Shown here: positions 1-7,000 of the stretch, one piece after another | Numbering within the stretch: the first letter of the stretch is position 1 | How the letters are laid out: each line of letters opens with the position of its first letter | Origin: an uncultured Lactobacillus sp. | GTDB taxonomy: Bacteria; Bacillota; Bacilli; Lactobacillales; Lactobacillaceae | DNA length: 9,889 nt | Reading direction: 5' to 3' | Assembly: GCA_946409675.1 (NCBI GenBank) | Contig: CAMJXI010000031.1 | Location: forward strand, 1 to 9,889 | Position numbers and translations under genes: made by a program | Notes under the pieces: generated by a model | Seen by the model: only the letters and a program-made list of their open reading frames with translations | The model's database searches: none | What the model was told of the DNA's origin: nothing

Positions 1-45
1 GATTTCCATTGGTGACTGGAGTTCAGACGTGTGCTCTTCCGATCT
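1..45. other. Illumina index adapter left on contig end (not genomic)
   Basis: Positions 12-45 match, base for base as I recall it, the TruSeq-type read-2/index adapter (GTGACTGGAG at 12-21, ending GCTCTTCCGATCT at 33-45). Positions 4-11 (TTCCATTG) sit where an 8-base i7 index belongs, and positions 1-3 (GAT) match the last bases of the P7 primer. Read on the minus strand, the insert ends at 46 and runs straight into adapter, index and P7, in the order produced by reading through a short library fragment. This stretch should be trimmed and not annotated. Confidence 0.97.
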
Positions 46-64
46 CCCAAAAATGGGCCTTTTT
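46..64. terminator. Truncated terminator hairpin downstream of the DUF3042 gene
   Basis: CCCA (46-49), an AAAA loop and TGGG (54-57) form a short stem, followed on the plus strand by CCTTTTT. Read on the minus strand, which is the direction of the DUF3042 gene, it is AAAAAGGCCCA, TTTT, TGGG, after which the CC and T-run are missing because adapter starts there. The symmetric A-run and T-run suggest a bidirectional intrinsic terminator whose distal arm lies beyond the contig end. It begins 11 bases after the DUF3042 stop codon. Confidence 0.6.
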
Positions 65-75
65 GTGTGGTAAAA

Positions 76-255
76 TTATCCTTGGTGAGCTGAAAAGCTT
101 TTACGATTAGCACGACGACGGTTGTCTTCGATACGTTCAAGTTCTTCATCTTCGGGGTCGATCACAGTTTTTTTGAATGCGAACAATCCACTAGCGATTG
201 TGGCAACGGTGATCAGAGTGCCTGTAATAAAGCCTGCTGTAAATTTTTTAGCCAT
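76..255 (-). CDS. DUF3042 family small membrane protein
   Basis: A 59-residue protein starting MAKKFTAGFITGTLITVATI. It has a basic N-terminus, one hydrophobic segment at about residues 8-27 that should form a single membrane helix, an acidic stretch (DPEDEELE, 33-40) and an Arg/Lys-rich tail (RRRANRK, 46-52). This layout matches the DUF3042 family of lactic acid bacteria, whose function is unknown and which I recall as often lying near miaA. A perfect AGGAGG ribosome binding site (264-269) lies 8 bases before the ATG, and an extended -10 element lies upstream. It is divergent from miaA and runs towards the contig end. The family call rests on recognition of the sequence pattern; no function is proposed. 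Confidence 0.85.
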   Translation of the reverse strand: MAKKFTAGFITGTLITVATIASGLFAFKKTVIDPEDEELERIEDNRRRANRKSFSAHQG

Positions 256-287
256 CTTGAATTCCTCCTAATTAGGTTTACTCCTAA

Positions 288-296
288 ATTTTAGCA
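288..296 (-). promoter_or_regulatory. Extended -10 promoter for the DUF3042 gene
   Basis: On the minus strand this reads TGCTAAAAT, an extended -10 (TG-n-TAAAAT), about 33 bases upstream of the ATG at 255. The -35 region is poor (CTTTAA or TTTAAT at 16-17 bases), which an extended -10 can tolerate. It lies in the short AT-rich divergent region shared with miaA, for which I see no convincing promoter of its own on the plus strand. Confidence 0.5.
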
Positions 297-325
297 TAAA
301 TTGATAAATATTAAAGGATTTGGAA

Positions 326-1246
326 ATGCAAAAACTTTTATTAATTGTGGGACCGACCGCGATTGGCAAGACCAGTCTAGGAATTAGGCTCGCAAAAGAC
401 TTACAAACGAAGATTATTTCGGGCGATTCGATGCAAATCTACCAAGAAGTAGCGATTGGAACGGCCAAGCCAAGTAAGCAAGAACAAGCTGAGATAAGGC
501 ACTACCTTGTTGACGAACGTTCGATTTTTGCGGAGTTTGGCGTGAAGGACTTCGTTAGCTCGGCTAGTTCGGCGATTAGTGAGATTGCGGGCGAGGGCAA
601 AGTTCCCTTAGTCGTTGGTGGTACTGGTTTTTACTTGAGTGCACTGGTTAATGGTTTACAGTTGGGCGAAGCCGAGCACTATGATAGTCCGGTTGAACCC
701 AAGTGGGAAGAATACTTGGCTCGTCATGGACCGGAGGAATTATGGCAAGAGTTGGCCAAACTCGATCCGGTCGCTGTAGAACAAATTCCTGTCCAAAATA
801 CCCGAAGAGTTTTGCGGGCATTATCTGTGATCACGAGAACCAAGAAGAAGTTCTCGGAACAACAAAATGATCTGGTGCCCCAGTTCGATGCGAAGTTTAT
901 CGGTCTTAATACCGACCGCGCTGTTTTGTACGAACGGATTAATCAACGAGTGGATTTAATGATAAAAGCTGGCCTATTAGAAGAGGCTCAATTCGTCTAC
1001 GAAAACCAAGACAAGATGTTTCAGGCTAAGCAAGCCATCGGCTATAAGGAATTCTTCCCGTATTTTGCCGGTGAGAGCGATTTAGAGACGGCTGTGGCTA
1101 AACTCAAGCAAGCCTCAAGAAAATATGCTAAACGGCAACTAACGTACTTTAACAACAAGCTACCAGTCAGCTGGTATGATCCTTTGACGGACGCTGCTTA
1201 TTATTCAAAAATTAAAAATGAAATCGGAGAATGGCTAAATGATTAG
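326..1246 (+). CDS. miaA: tRNA dimethylallyltransferase MiaA
   Basis: MiaA transfers the dimethylallyl group of DMAPP to N6 of adenine 37 in tRNAs that read UNN codons, the first step of i6A/ms2i6A formation in the cytosol. The 306 residues are the usual family length. In order: P-loop GPTAIGKT (9-16), SGDSMQIY with the catalytic Asp34, the GTAKP motif (45-49), VVGGTGFYLSAL (96-107), an NTRRVLRAL motif (158-166), AIGYKEF (237-243) and the C-terminal KRQLTYFNNKL (269-279). The ATG at 326 is preferred over an in-frame TTG at 320, because AAAGGA (313-318) is 7 bases from the ATG but only 1 base from the TTG. The 3' end overlaps the next gene by 8 bases, indicating co-transcription. In many Firmicutes hflX lies near this point; it is absent here. 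Confidence 0.96.
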   Translation: MQKLLLIVGPTAIGKTSLGIRLAKDLQTKIISGDSMQIYQEVAIGTAKPSKQEQAEIRHYLVDERSIFAEFGVKDFVSSASSAISEIAGEGKVPLVVGGTGFYLSALVNGLQLGEAEHYDSPVEPKWEEYLARHGPEELWQELAKLDPVAVEQIPVQNTRRVLRALSVITRTKKKFSEQQNDLVPQFDAKFIGLNTDRAVLYERINQRVDLMIKAGLLEEAQFVYENQDKMFQAKQAIGYKEFFPYFAGESDLETAVAKLKQASRKYAKRQLTYFNNKLPVSWYDPLTDAAYYSKIKNEIGEWLND

Positions 1247-2489
1247 TGACATTGATCCAAAATTAAAAACAATTATTGCAGAAGTTGATGAACAAATTCG
1301 TCCCCAATTTCAAAAGATTGACGAGCAAGTGCTCTTTAACCAAGAAAAGGTACTGAATGCCTTTATCAATAACCAAGTGAGTGAAGCCGACTTTGCCGGC
1401 ACCAACGGATATGGTGACGACGACATGGGCCGCGACAAGCTAGAGGCAATTTATGCAGAAATCTTCCACACTGAAGCTGCCTTAGTGCGTCCCCAATTTG
1501 TTTCAGGGACTCATACCTTAGCTACTGCGCTTTTTGGTAACTTACGCCCTGGAGACACTTTAACCTACTTAACTGGCATGCCTTATGACACGATGCAGGA
1601 GGTCATTGGCGTGGCTGGTAACAAGATTGGTTCATTAGCCGAATGGGGTGTTAAATTCTCCCACGTGCCTTTAAAAGACCAAGACATCGATTACACGGCT
1701 GCTAAAGAGATTTTGACGAAGGACCAACCAAAGATGGTGATTATCCAACGCTCACGCGGCTATGATATTCGGCCAAGCTTTAACATCTCCCGTATCAAAA
1801 AAATGATTAGTTTTGTCAGAGAAATTCTGCCAGAAACGATTATCTTTATTGATAACTGCTACGGCGAGTTTTCTGAAACAATCGAACCAACCGAAATCGG
1901 TGCTAACTTAATGGCTGGCTCTTTGATCAAAAACCCGGGTGGCGGTCTTGCTGAAACTGGTGGTTACATTGTCGGTGACCAACAACTCGTTGAAAATGCG
2001 AGTTATCAACTAACTGCCCCAGGAATTGGCGGATCAGAAGGGGCAACACTTGGAACCAACCGCTGGTTCTTCCAAGGACTCTTCCAAGCACCACACGTAA
2101 CCGGCCAAGCAATTAAGGGCGCAGTCTTTGAGGCCGCACTTTTAGAAAAAATTGGACTTACAGTTTCACCAAAATTTGATGAAGTCAGAACCGACTTAAT
2201 CCAAACCGTAACTTTTGGCAACGAAAAAGACATGGTTAACTTTGCTAAACAAGTTCAAGCAAATTCACCAATCGACGCCTTTGTTAACCCAGAACCAAGC
2301 CAAATGGCCGGTTATGAGGATAAAGTGGTGATGGCTGCTGGGAACTTCGTTTCGGGCTCAACCATTGAATTTAGTGCCGACGGCCCAATTCGTCCACCAT
2401 ATGCTTTATACATTCAAGGCGGACTTACTTTTGAACACGTGAAGATTGCCATCATTAACGCTGTGCAAAATACTTTCTATAAAATTTAA
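1239..2489 (+). CDS. PLP-dependent YnbB / methionine gamma-lyase-like protein
   Basis: A 416-residue protein of the fold-type I PLP enzyme group annotated as 'methionine gamma-lyase family' or 'aluminium resistance protein' (YnbB of Bacillus subtilis). The likely PLP-binding lysine is Lys231 in GSLIKNPGGG (227-236), preceded by the cofactor-contacting IFIDNCYGEF (202-211, Asp205). Other conserved stretches are RPQFVSGTHT (84-93) and the C-terminal PIRPPYALYIQGG. The length is normal. GGAGA (1226-1230) lies 8 bases before the ATG, inside the end of miaA, and the genes overlap by 8 bases. The miaA-ynbB-glnR-glnA order is like that of Bacillus (with hfq and hflX missing), which supports orthology. 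The real substrate is not established for this subfamily, so 'methionine gamma-lyase' is a family label rather than a demonstrated activity. Confidence 0.88.
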   Translation: MISDIDPKLKTIIAEVDEQIRPQFQKIDEQVLFNQEKVLNAFINNQVSEADFAGTNGYGDDDMGRDKLEAIYAEIFHTEAALVRPQFVSGTHTLATALFGNLRPGDTLTYLTGMPYDTMQEVIGVAGNKIGSLAEWGVKFSHVPLKDQDIDYTAAKEILTKDQPKMVIIQRSRGYDIRPSFNISRIKKMISFVREILPETIIFIDNCYGEFSETIEPTEIGANLMAGSLIKNPGGGLAETGGYIVGDQQLVENASYQLTAPGIGGSEGATLGTNRWFFQGLFQAPHVTGQAIKGAVFEAALLEKIGLTVSPKFDEVRTDLIQTVTFGNEKDMVNFAKQVQANSPIDAFVNPEPSQMAGYEDKVVMAAGNFVSGSTIEFSADGPIRPPYALYIQGGLTFEHVKIAIINAVQNTFYKI

Positions 2490-2493
2490 TGAA

Positions 2494-2510
2494 TGTTAGA
2501 ATACCTCACA
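2494..2510 (+). promoter_or_regulatory. GlnR-box operator of glnRA
   Basis: TGTTA, 7 bases, then TCACA (2494-2510) is an exact match to the GlnR/TnrA consensus TGTNA-N7-TNACA. It ends 7 bases upstream of the proposed -35 (2518-2523), centred at about -51 from the predicted start of transcription. The known model is that GlnR, stimulated by feedback-inhibited glutamine synthetase, binds such boxes and represses glnRA when nitrogen is plentiful. A weaker candidate half-site pair (TGTTA/AAACA, 2538-2552, spaced 5 instead of 7) overlaps the -10. Confidence 0.8.
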
Positions 2511-2517
2511 TGAGAAA

Positions 2518-2546
2518 TTGCAAATTAACTTTTAACTTGTTATTCT
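2518..2546 (+). promoter_or_regulatory. Sigma-A type promoter of glnRA
   Basis: TTGCAA (2518-2523), a 17-base spacer and TATTCT (2541-2546); each hexamer matches 4 of 6 consensus bases. Transcription would start near 2553, some 20 bases before the glnR ATG. The GlnR box lies just upstream of the -35, which suits repression by GlnR. No terminator separates the preceding gene, so some read-through from miaA-ynbB is possible. Confidence 0.6.
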
Positions 2547-2572
2547 TAAACATGTAATTGAGGTATTTTTTT

Positions 2573-2908
2573 ATGGATGAAATTAGCACACGACGCAACA
2601 CACCAATCTTAACAATGGCAATCGTACTTAAACTAACTGGACTTACAGCTAGACAAGTACGTTACTATACCGATAACGATTTAGTAAAAGTAGCACGATC
2701 AAATGGGGGACAACGGCTTTTTAGTTTAAACCAGATTGATTTGTTACTGGAAATTAAATCGCAATTAAGTGCGGGTTTTACGCTTGCTGAAACGAAAAAA
2801 TTTCTAGAGAAACACTATGAAAAACATACTTCAATGAACGATGAAAATGCACGAAAGATTTTATTTGATGAGTTGTTGTTGAGCAGTCCGTTTGGACATA
2901 ATTCTTAA
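2573..2908 (+). CDS. glnR: Glutamine synthetase repressor GlnR (MerR family)
   Basis: A MerR-family repressor of nitrogen genes, 111 residues from the ATG at 2573. A TTG at 2558 is in frame, but it overlaps the ribosome binding site TGAGG (2559-2563), which sits 9 bases from the ATG, so the ATG is chosen. The winged-helix domain spans about residues 10-75: the [20 protein letters not shown] recognition region (15-34), the [11 protein letters not shown] wing (41-51) and a dimerisation helix ([11 protein letters not shown], 55-65). The C-terminal part is shorter than in the B. subtilis protein (about 135 residues) and ends in [13 protein letters not shown]. The adjacent glnA and the GlnR box upstream make the assignment firm. 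In B. subtilis the C-terminal tail controls auto-inhibition and the response to feedback-inhibited GlnA, so the reduced tail here is notable. Confidence 0.92.
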   Translation: MDEISTRRNTPILTMAIVLKLTGLTARQVRYYTDNDLVKVARSNGGQRLFSLNQIDLLLEIKSQLSAGFTLAETKKFLEKHYEKHTSMNDENARKILFDELLLSSPFGHNS

Positions 2909-2930
2909 AGTGGAGAAGGAGAAGACATTT

Positions 2931-4268
2931 ATGTCAAAAGAATTTACCAAAGAAGAGATTAAAGAGATTATGGAGAAAGAGAACGTCCAATTTCTCCGTC
3001 TAATGTTTACGGATATCAACGGAATTATCAAGAACGTTGAGGTTCCATCTGACCAAATCGATAAGGTGTTAGCTAACCGCGTAACTTTTGATGGTTCGTC
3101 AATCGACGGTTTTGTCCGAATCGAAGAAAGTGATATGTTGCTTTACCCAGACCTCTCCACCTGGCTCATTTTCCCATGGGGAGCTGAGCACGGTAAAGTG
3201 GCGCGCTTAATCTGTGACGTGCATACGCCAGATGGCAAGCCATTTGCTGGCGACCCAAGAAACAACTTGCGTCGAATGCTCAAAAAAATGGAGAAGGCCG
3301 GTTTTTCAGCCTTCAATATTGGACCTGAGCCAGAGTTCTTCTTGTTTAAGTTGAACGAGCAAAACGAACCAACTTTGAACTTGAATGATAAGGGCGGTTA
3401 CTTCGACTTTGCACCAGTTGATCTTGGTGAGAACTGCCGTCGTGATATCGTTTTAGAACTTGAAAAGATGGACTTTGAAGTAGAAGCAAGTCACCATGAG
3501 GTCGGTTCTGGTCAACACGAAATCGACTTCAAGTATGACGATGCACTTGCTGCCGCCGATCATATCCAAACTTTTAAATTGGTAGTTAAGACAATCGCTA
3601 GAAAACATGGTTTACATGCCACTTTCATGTCTAAACCATTGCAAGGAATCGCCGGAAGCGGCATGCACATCAACATGTCCCTCTTTAAAGGCAAAGAAAA
3701 TGTCTTTTACGATGAGAACGGCGAAGACCGTCTTTCAAATACTGCACTTTACTTCTTGAATGGTATCTTAGACCATGCAAGAGCACTTACAGCAATCAAC
3801 AACCCTACAGTTAACTCATATAAACGTCTCGTCCCAGGCTTTGAAGCACCAGTTTACGTGGCTTGGTCAGGCAAAAATCGTTCACCACTTATCCGAGTAC
3901 CAAATGCACGTGGTGCATCAACTCGAATCGAATTAAGAAGTACCGATCCTACCGCAAACCCATACCTTGCAATCGCCTCGATTTTGGCAGCAGGTCTTGA
4001 TGGGGTTGAGAGAGAACAGTTACCAGTTTCATCTGTTGACCGGAATATCTACTCAATGAGCACCGCTGAGAGAAAGAAGAATCACATCACTGACTTACCA
4101 TCAACTCTTCATAATGCTGTTAAAGCATTCAAAGAAGACGAAGTTATTTTAAATGCTCTTGGACCACATTTGTCACAAAGCTTTATCGATTCCAAAGATT
4201 TGGAATGGGCAAGCTATCGCCAAACCGTTTCTGATTGGGAACGTGAACAATACTTAGAATTATACTAA
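2931..4268 (+). CDS. glnA: Type I-alpha glutamine synthetase
   Basis: Catalyses glutamate + NH3 + ATP to glutamine; it is a cytosolic dodecamer and, in Firmicutes, also the nitrogen sensor that activates GlnR. The 445 residues match the GSI-alpha length, without the adenylylation region of GSI-beta. Visible motifs: [17 protein letters not shown] (53-69, with Arg63 at the position of the B. subtilis feedback Arg62), the metal-site GPEPEFF (131-137), [13 protein letters not shown] (188-200), [20 protein letters not shown] (291-310, Glu305 loop), NRSPLIRVP (316-324) and [12 protein letters not shown] (336-347). The ATG at 2931 follows AAGGAG (2916-2921) at 9 bases; an upstream in-frame GTG at 2892 would overlap glnR and is not needed. 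It lies 22 bases after glnR in the same operon and ends at a strong terminator. [10 protein letters not shown] replaces the more usual HHEVAPGQHE. Confidence 0.98.
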   Translation: MSKEFTKEEIKEIMEKENVQFLRLMFTDINGIIKNVEVPSDQIDKVLANRVTFDGSSIDGFVRIEESDMLLYPDLSTWLIFPWGAEHGKVARLICDVHTPDGKPFAGDPRNNLRRMLKKMEKAGFSAFNIGPEPEFFLFKLNEQNEPTLNLNDKGGYFDFAPVDLGENCRRDIVLELEKMDFEVEASHHEVGSGQHEIDFKYDDALAAADHIQTFKLVVKTIARKHGLHATFMSKPLQGIAGSGMHINMSLFKGKENVFYDENGEDRLSNTALYFLNGILDHARALTAINNPTVNSYKRLVPGFEAPVYVAWSGKNRSPLIRVPNARGASTRIELRSTDPTANPYLAIASILAAGLDGVEREQLPVSSVDRNIYSMSTAERKKNHITDLPSTLHNAVKAFKEDEVILNALGPHLSQSFIDSKDLEWASYRQTVSDWEREQYLELY

Positions 4269-4276
4269 GACAAACT

Positions 4277-4308
4277 AAAAACCAACTTCAAATTCGAAGT
4301 TGGTTTTT
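4277..4308. terminator. Bidirectional intrinsic terminator between glnA and pepX
   Basis: AAAAACCAACTTC (4277-4289) pairs perfectly over 13 bases with GAAGTTGGTTTTT (4296-4308) across a 6-base loop. The A-run and T-run make it an intrinsic terminator on both strands. It starts 8 bases after the glnA stop codon and can also end pepX transcripts about 60 bases past the pepX stop codon. The remaining sequence between it and pepX (4309-4367) is T-rich with no other structure. Confidence 0.9.
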
Positions 4309-4367
4309 GTTTGCGCTAATTTTCTATTTTCTTGTTTCCATTTTATTGTTTCTATTTCTTTTGTCTT

Positions 4368-6761
4368 TTACTTTTCGTATGTAGTCAATGTTGCTCCAGC
4401 TAAATCAAGTTGGTAAGTCGTTTCTTCTTGGGGACGTTTTGTCATGCCCATATCGGTTGAATAAACGACTAAGCCTAGCTTTGCGCCGACTGGCAAGTGA
4501 TAGTAGGTTGGTTGTAATTCGAAATTCAACTCGTAGAACTCGTTTGGTTCAATTGCTTGAGCACGGAGTAAGCTAGCTGAATTTTGGAGGTTGCAGTGAC
4601 CCTTTGCAATCAACTTGAAGCTGTTAGTCTTACCAGGGACAAATTCTTTTAAGGAATCTGTGCCGAAGTTATAACCCAGAGGTTGACCGTTCAAGTCGAG
4701 GAACCCGGGGACATCGCTCAACCGTTGGCGTTTATCGAGTTCGATTAAGGCAACGGATAATTGGCCCTTAGCTAAGCTGCTAGCAACCTTTAAGGAAACT
4801 TTTGGCCGACCAACTAAAGTGGTGTCTTTGGTAATTGCGTCTGCAACGAAACGCAATTGGCTCTTTTGCCATTGTTCTTGACCAGCTAAGAATTCATTTT
4901 CCCATTCTAACTCACCAATATTTGCTTCATGATATTGTTTGCCACCAAGGTCTTCGAAATCTTTAGTTGTTGAACCTTCTTGACTTTGGCTGAGTTGGTT
5001 GTTTTCAGTGAGGTGATAAGTAGTTTCCTTACCTAATTCGTTTGACCAAGTTTGTTCGCTCTGCCAAGTATCAGGCTTCAAGTTATCTTGGATCATGACA
5101 TCCGGCCATTGAGCCAGTGCGTTGTTTTTCACGCCGAGCAACTCTTGGCAAAGCCAAAGGTTCATCATGTCGGTGAAGTCGATTGAGGCCAAGTTATTCA
5201 TATAAGTATGAGGACCTTGGTGTAAGAACAACTTGTGTTTTGAAGGAAGCTTAACCAATTCTTGCCATAATTTATAGACATTCTTTGGTTTAACGTTCCA
5301 GTCGTTCAAACCGTGGACTGAGATGAAGCTACACTTGATATTCTTAACGTTTGGCCGATAATTGCGGACTGCCCAAAAATCGTTGTATTGACCGGTGATC
5401 CGATCTTGACCCCGTTTTAAAGCCGCCATGTTTTTATCAAAAAATGGTTTGTTCAAGACATACTTACTTGATTCTTGGAAATTGCTTTGACAAAGCTCGG
5501 ACAAGATGTCGGTATCTTCACCTTGGCAAAGAACTGGAGCAATGACGAGGCCGTGTTCACGGTAGTAGTCGTACCAACTAGAAATGGCTGCTTCACTGAT
5601 GACAGTCTTAAGGCCCTTAACGCCGGTTGTCGCAACGGCAGTTGAAAGGGTACCAAGATATGATTTACCGGTCATCCCGACATTCTCGTTTGACCACCAA
5701 GCTTTTGTTTGGTGAGTCTTATCGCGGTTGGTGTAGGCAATTCGATCGCCGGTCAACCATTCGATAATTTCCTTAGCACACATTGTTTCTTCGGGAGCAC
5801 CACAGATGCGGACGCCGTCAGAACCATAGGTACCAATCCCACCAGCGTAAACGTTGGCAAAACCACGTGCTAACAAGTATTCGTTCAAAGTGTAAATGCC
5901 GGGGCGAGTTGCTTCTTCTTCGACTGGTGCATTCTCTAAGTTAGGCACGTTTTTGGTAAACTTAGTAGGCGTTGCTTGTTTCTGGTTGGTAAAGTCAGCT
6001 GCTACTTCGGTGAGGTTTTCATCGACGTTGTGCAGTGTGCTATCGATGTCGTTAGTCCCGCCAAAATAAGGATTTGCTGTATACAAGACAGGAACTTTGA
6101 GGTTCTTATTTGTTTCGAAAGGACGGAAAACTGTTGCTTGTAAGAGGTCACGTTGGCCGTCTTGGTCGGTGTCTAAATCACTTTCGATGTAGACAACTTC
6201 TTTGATAATTTTACTCGTGTCAAAAACAGGAAGGCTTTTACCGTTGAAGAAGACAAATTGAGGTTGGGCTGCGTTAAACCAAGGCTTAAAGTAACCCTTG
6301 GCCGCCAAGTTATCGATTAAACAAAGACCATTCTTTGCTCTGGTTAATAATAAGAGGTAGAAGGCGTAAATTAAGTTGTCTTGGTTGATTTTGTTAGCAC
6401 TAAGATAAGGGAGATTTTGTTTCTTGAACAATTCGATTGGGTTACTCAATTCATAATCGTAACCAACGTGATAGCCGAGAACTTGCAAGGCCGCGTTGTA
6501 AAAATCGACGAGTAAGACGTCATCTTGGTTCGCATCGACGAAGGTGTACAGGTTATCTTCTTCGTTGAGTGCGATGCCGGCCAGGGCGTTTTTCTTAGCT
6601 TCGAGGCTCTTAGCTTCGGGGAACAACTTACCGAATAAGACGGCGAGCAAGTCACTAAAGGCGAGTTTCTCGTAGTTTTTAGGTAAGAAATTGGTTGCAA
6701 TAAGTTCGCTCACTTGTTGCTGGTGGGTAGTTTCGATTCTACTGAACTGGTTATATTTCAT
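4368..6761 (-). CDS. pepX: Xaa-Pro dipeptidyl-peptidase PepX
   Basis: An S15-family serine peptidase that releases Xaa-Pro dipeptides from the N-terminus of proline-rich peptides such as casein fragments; in lactic acid bacteria it is intracellular, and no signal peptide is seen. It has 797 residues, within the family's range (about 760-800). An N-terminal helical domain (about 1-150) precedes the alpha/beta-hydrolase core, with nucleophile Ser367 in GKSYLG (365-370), Asp487 in HGLNDWNV and His518 in HQGPHTY, followed by a C-terminal jelly-roll-like domain (about 590-797). The ATG at 6761 is chosen because GGAGG (6767-6771) lies 5 bases upstream; an in-frame TTG at 6773 overlaps that site. 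It is convergent with glnA and downstream of tRNA-Arg, from which a terminator separates it. Confidence 0.96.
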   Translation of the reverse strand: MKYNQFSRIETTHQQQVSELIATNFLPKNYEKLAFSDLLAVLFGKLFPEAKSLEAKKNALAGIALNEEDNLYTFVDANQDDVLLVDFYNAALQVLGYHVGYDYELSNPIELFKKQNLPYLSANKINQDNLIYAFYLLLLTRAKNGLCLIDNLAAKGYFKPWFNAAQPQFVFFNGKSLPVFDTSKIIKEVVYIESDLDTDQDGQRDLLQATVFRPFETNKNLKVPVLYTANPYFGGTNDIDSTLHNVDENLTEVAADFTNQKQATPTKFTKNVPNLENAPVEEEATRPGIYTLNEYLLARGFANVYAGGIGTYGSDGVRICGAPEETMCAKEIIEWLTGDRIAYTNRDKTHQTKAWWSNENVGMTGKSYLGTLSTAVATTGVKGLKTVISEAAISSWYDYYREHGLVIAPVLCQGEDTDILSELCQSNFQESSKYVLNKPFFDKNMAALKRGQDRITGQYNDFWAVRNYRPNVKNIKCSFISVHGLNDWNVKPKNVYKLWQELVKLPSKHKLFLHQGPHTYMNNLASIDFTDMMNLWLCQELLGVKNNALAQWPDVMIQDNLKPDTWQSEQTWSNELGKETTYHLTENNQLSQSQEGSTTKDFEDLGGKQYHEANIGELEWENEFLAGQEQWQKSQLRFVADAITKDTTLVGRPKVSLKVASSLAKGQLSVALIELDKRQRLSDVPGFLDLNGQPLGYNFGTDSLKEFVPGKTNSFKLIAKGHCNLQNSASLLRAQAIEPNEFYELNFELQPTYYHLPVGAKLGLVVYSTDMGMTKRPQEETTYQLDLAGATLTTYEK

Positions 6762-6797
6762 ATAAGCCTCCAAAACTCATTTTTTCTTAATAATGCA

Positions 6798-6826
6798 ATT
6801 TTACATTTTTTGGAGGGGTTTTGAAA
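6798..6826 (-). promoter_or_regulatory. Possible pepX promoter
   Basis: On the minus strand, TTTCAA (6821-6826), a 17-base spacer and TAAAAT (6798-6803) lie between the tRNA terminator and the pepX ATG. The -10 matches 5 of 6 bases; the -35 is weak. Because the tRNA transcript is terminated just upstream, pepX should need its own promoter here. I see no convincing CodY box or other operator. Confidence 0.4.
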
Positions 6827-6831
6827 GACAC

Positions 6832-6863
6832 AAAAAAACGATTCTGGGATTAACCCAAAATCG
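6832..6863 (-). terminator. Intrinsic terminator of tRNA-Arg
   Basis: On the minus strand a stem of CGATT/AATCG and TGGG/CCCA (with one mismatched pair between them) closes a 5-base loop at 6839-6863, followed by seven T residues (A-run 6832-6838 on the plus strand). It begins 13 bases after the 3' end of the tRNA, so it ends the tRNA transcript and insulates pepX from it. Confidence 0.85.
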
Positions 6864-6875
6864 CTTTGATTTTTA

Positions 6876-6949
6876 TGACACAGGAGAGATTCGAACTCTC
6901 GACCTACGGTTTAGAAGACCGTTGCTCTATCCAGCTGAGCTACTGTGTC
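6876..6949 (-). tRNA. tRNA-Arg (anticodon UCU)
   Basis: A 74-base cloverleaf on the minus strand. The acceptor arms GACACAG and CTGTGTC pair over 7 bases with discriminator A. The D arm contains AGCTCAGCTGGATAGAGC, and the anticodon stem ACGGT/ACCGT closes the loop CTTCTAA with anticodon TCT. The T arm GAGAG-TTCGAAT-CTCTC is canonical. It reads AGA (and probably AGG) arginine codons. CCA is not encoded; TAAAA follows the discriminator, so CCA must be added enzymatically. It has its own consensus-like promoter and terminator and appears to be a single-gene unit. Confidence 0.97.
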
Positions 6950-6962
6950 AACAACGGTTACT

Positions 6963-6992
6963 ATTATACGAAGAAACAGCCTTAGATGTCAA
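6963..6992 (-). promoter_or_regulatory. Strong promoter of tRNA-Arg
   Basis: On the minus strand a perfect TTGACA (6987-6992), an 18-base spacer and a perfect TATAAT (6963-6968). Transcription should start near 6956, giving a 5' leader of only about 7 bases before the mature tRNA. Two perfect hexamers suit a stable RNA gene. Confidence 0.85.
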
Positions 6993-7000
6993 TCAAATTT

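Noticed and set aside
267..276. Palindrome CCTAATTAGG next to the DUF3042 ribosome binding site as an operator
   Set aside because: It is only 10 bases in AT-rich DNA, with no second copy and no known matching regulator; it probably arises by chance next to AGGAGG.
2006..2233. Minus-strand frames inside the YnbB-like gene (also 1927-2112)
   Set aside because: They are antisense to a well-supported PLP enzyme and lack ribosome binding sites or recognisable motifs.
4388..4576. Short plus-strand frame inside pepX, with other short minus-strand frames at 5453-5656 and 6446-6700
   Set aside because: All lie within the intact pepX coding region in other frames.
6876..6949. tRNA-Arg 3' end as an integration site for a mobile element
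   Set aside because: No integrase and no direct repeat of the tRNA 3' end are seen in the flanks; a terminator and pepX follow directly.
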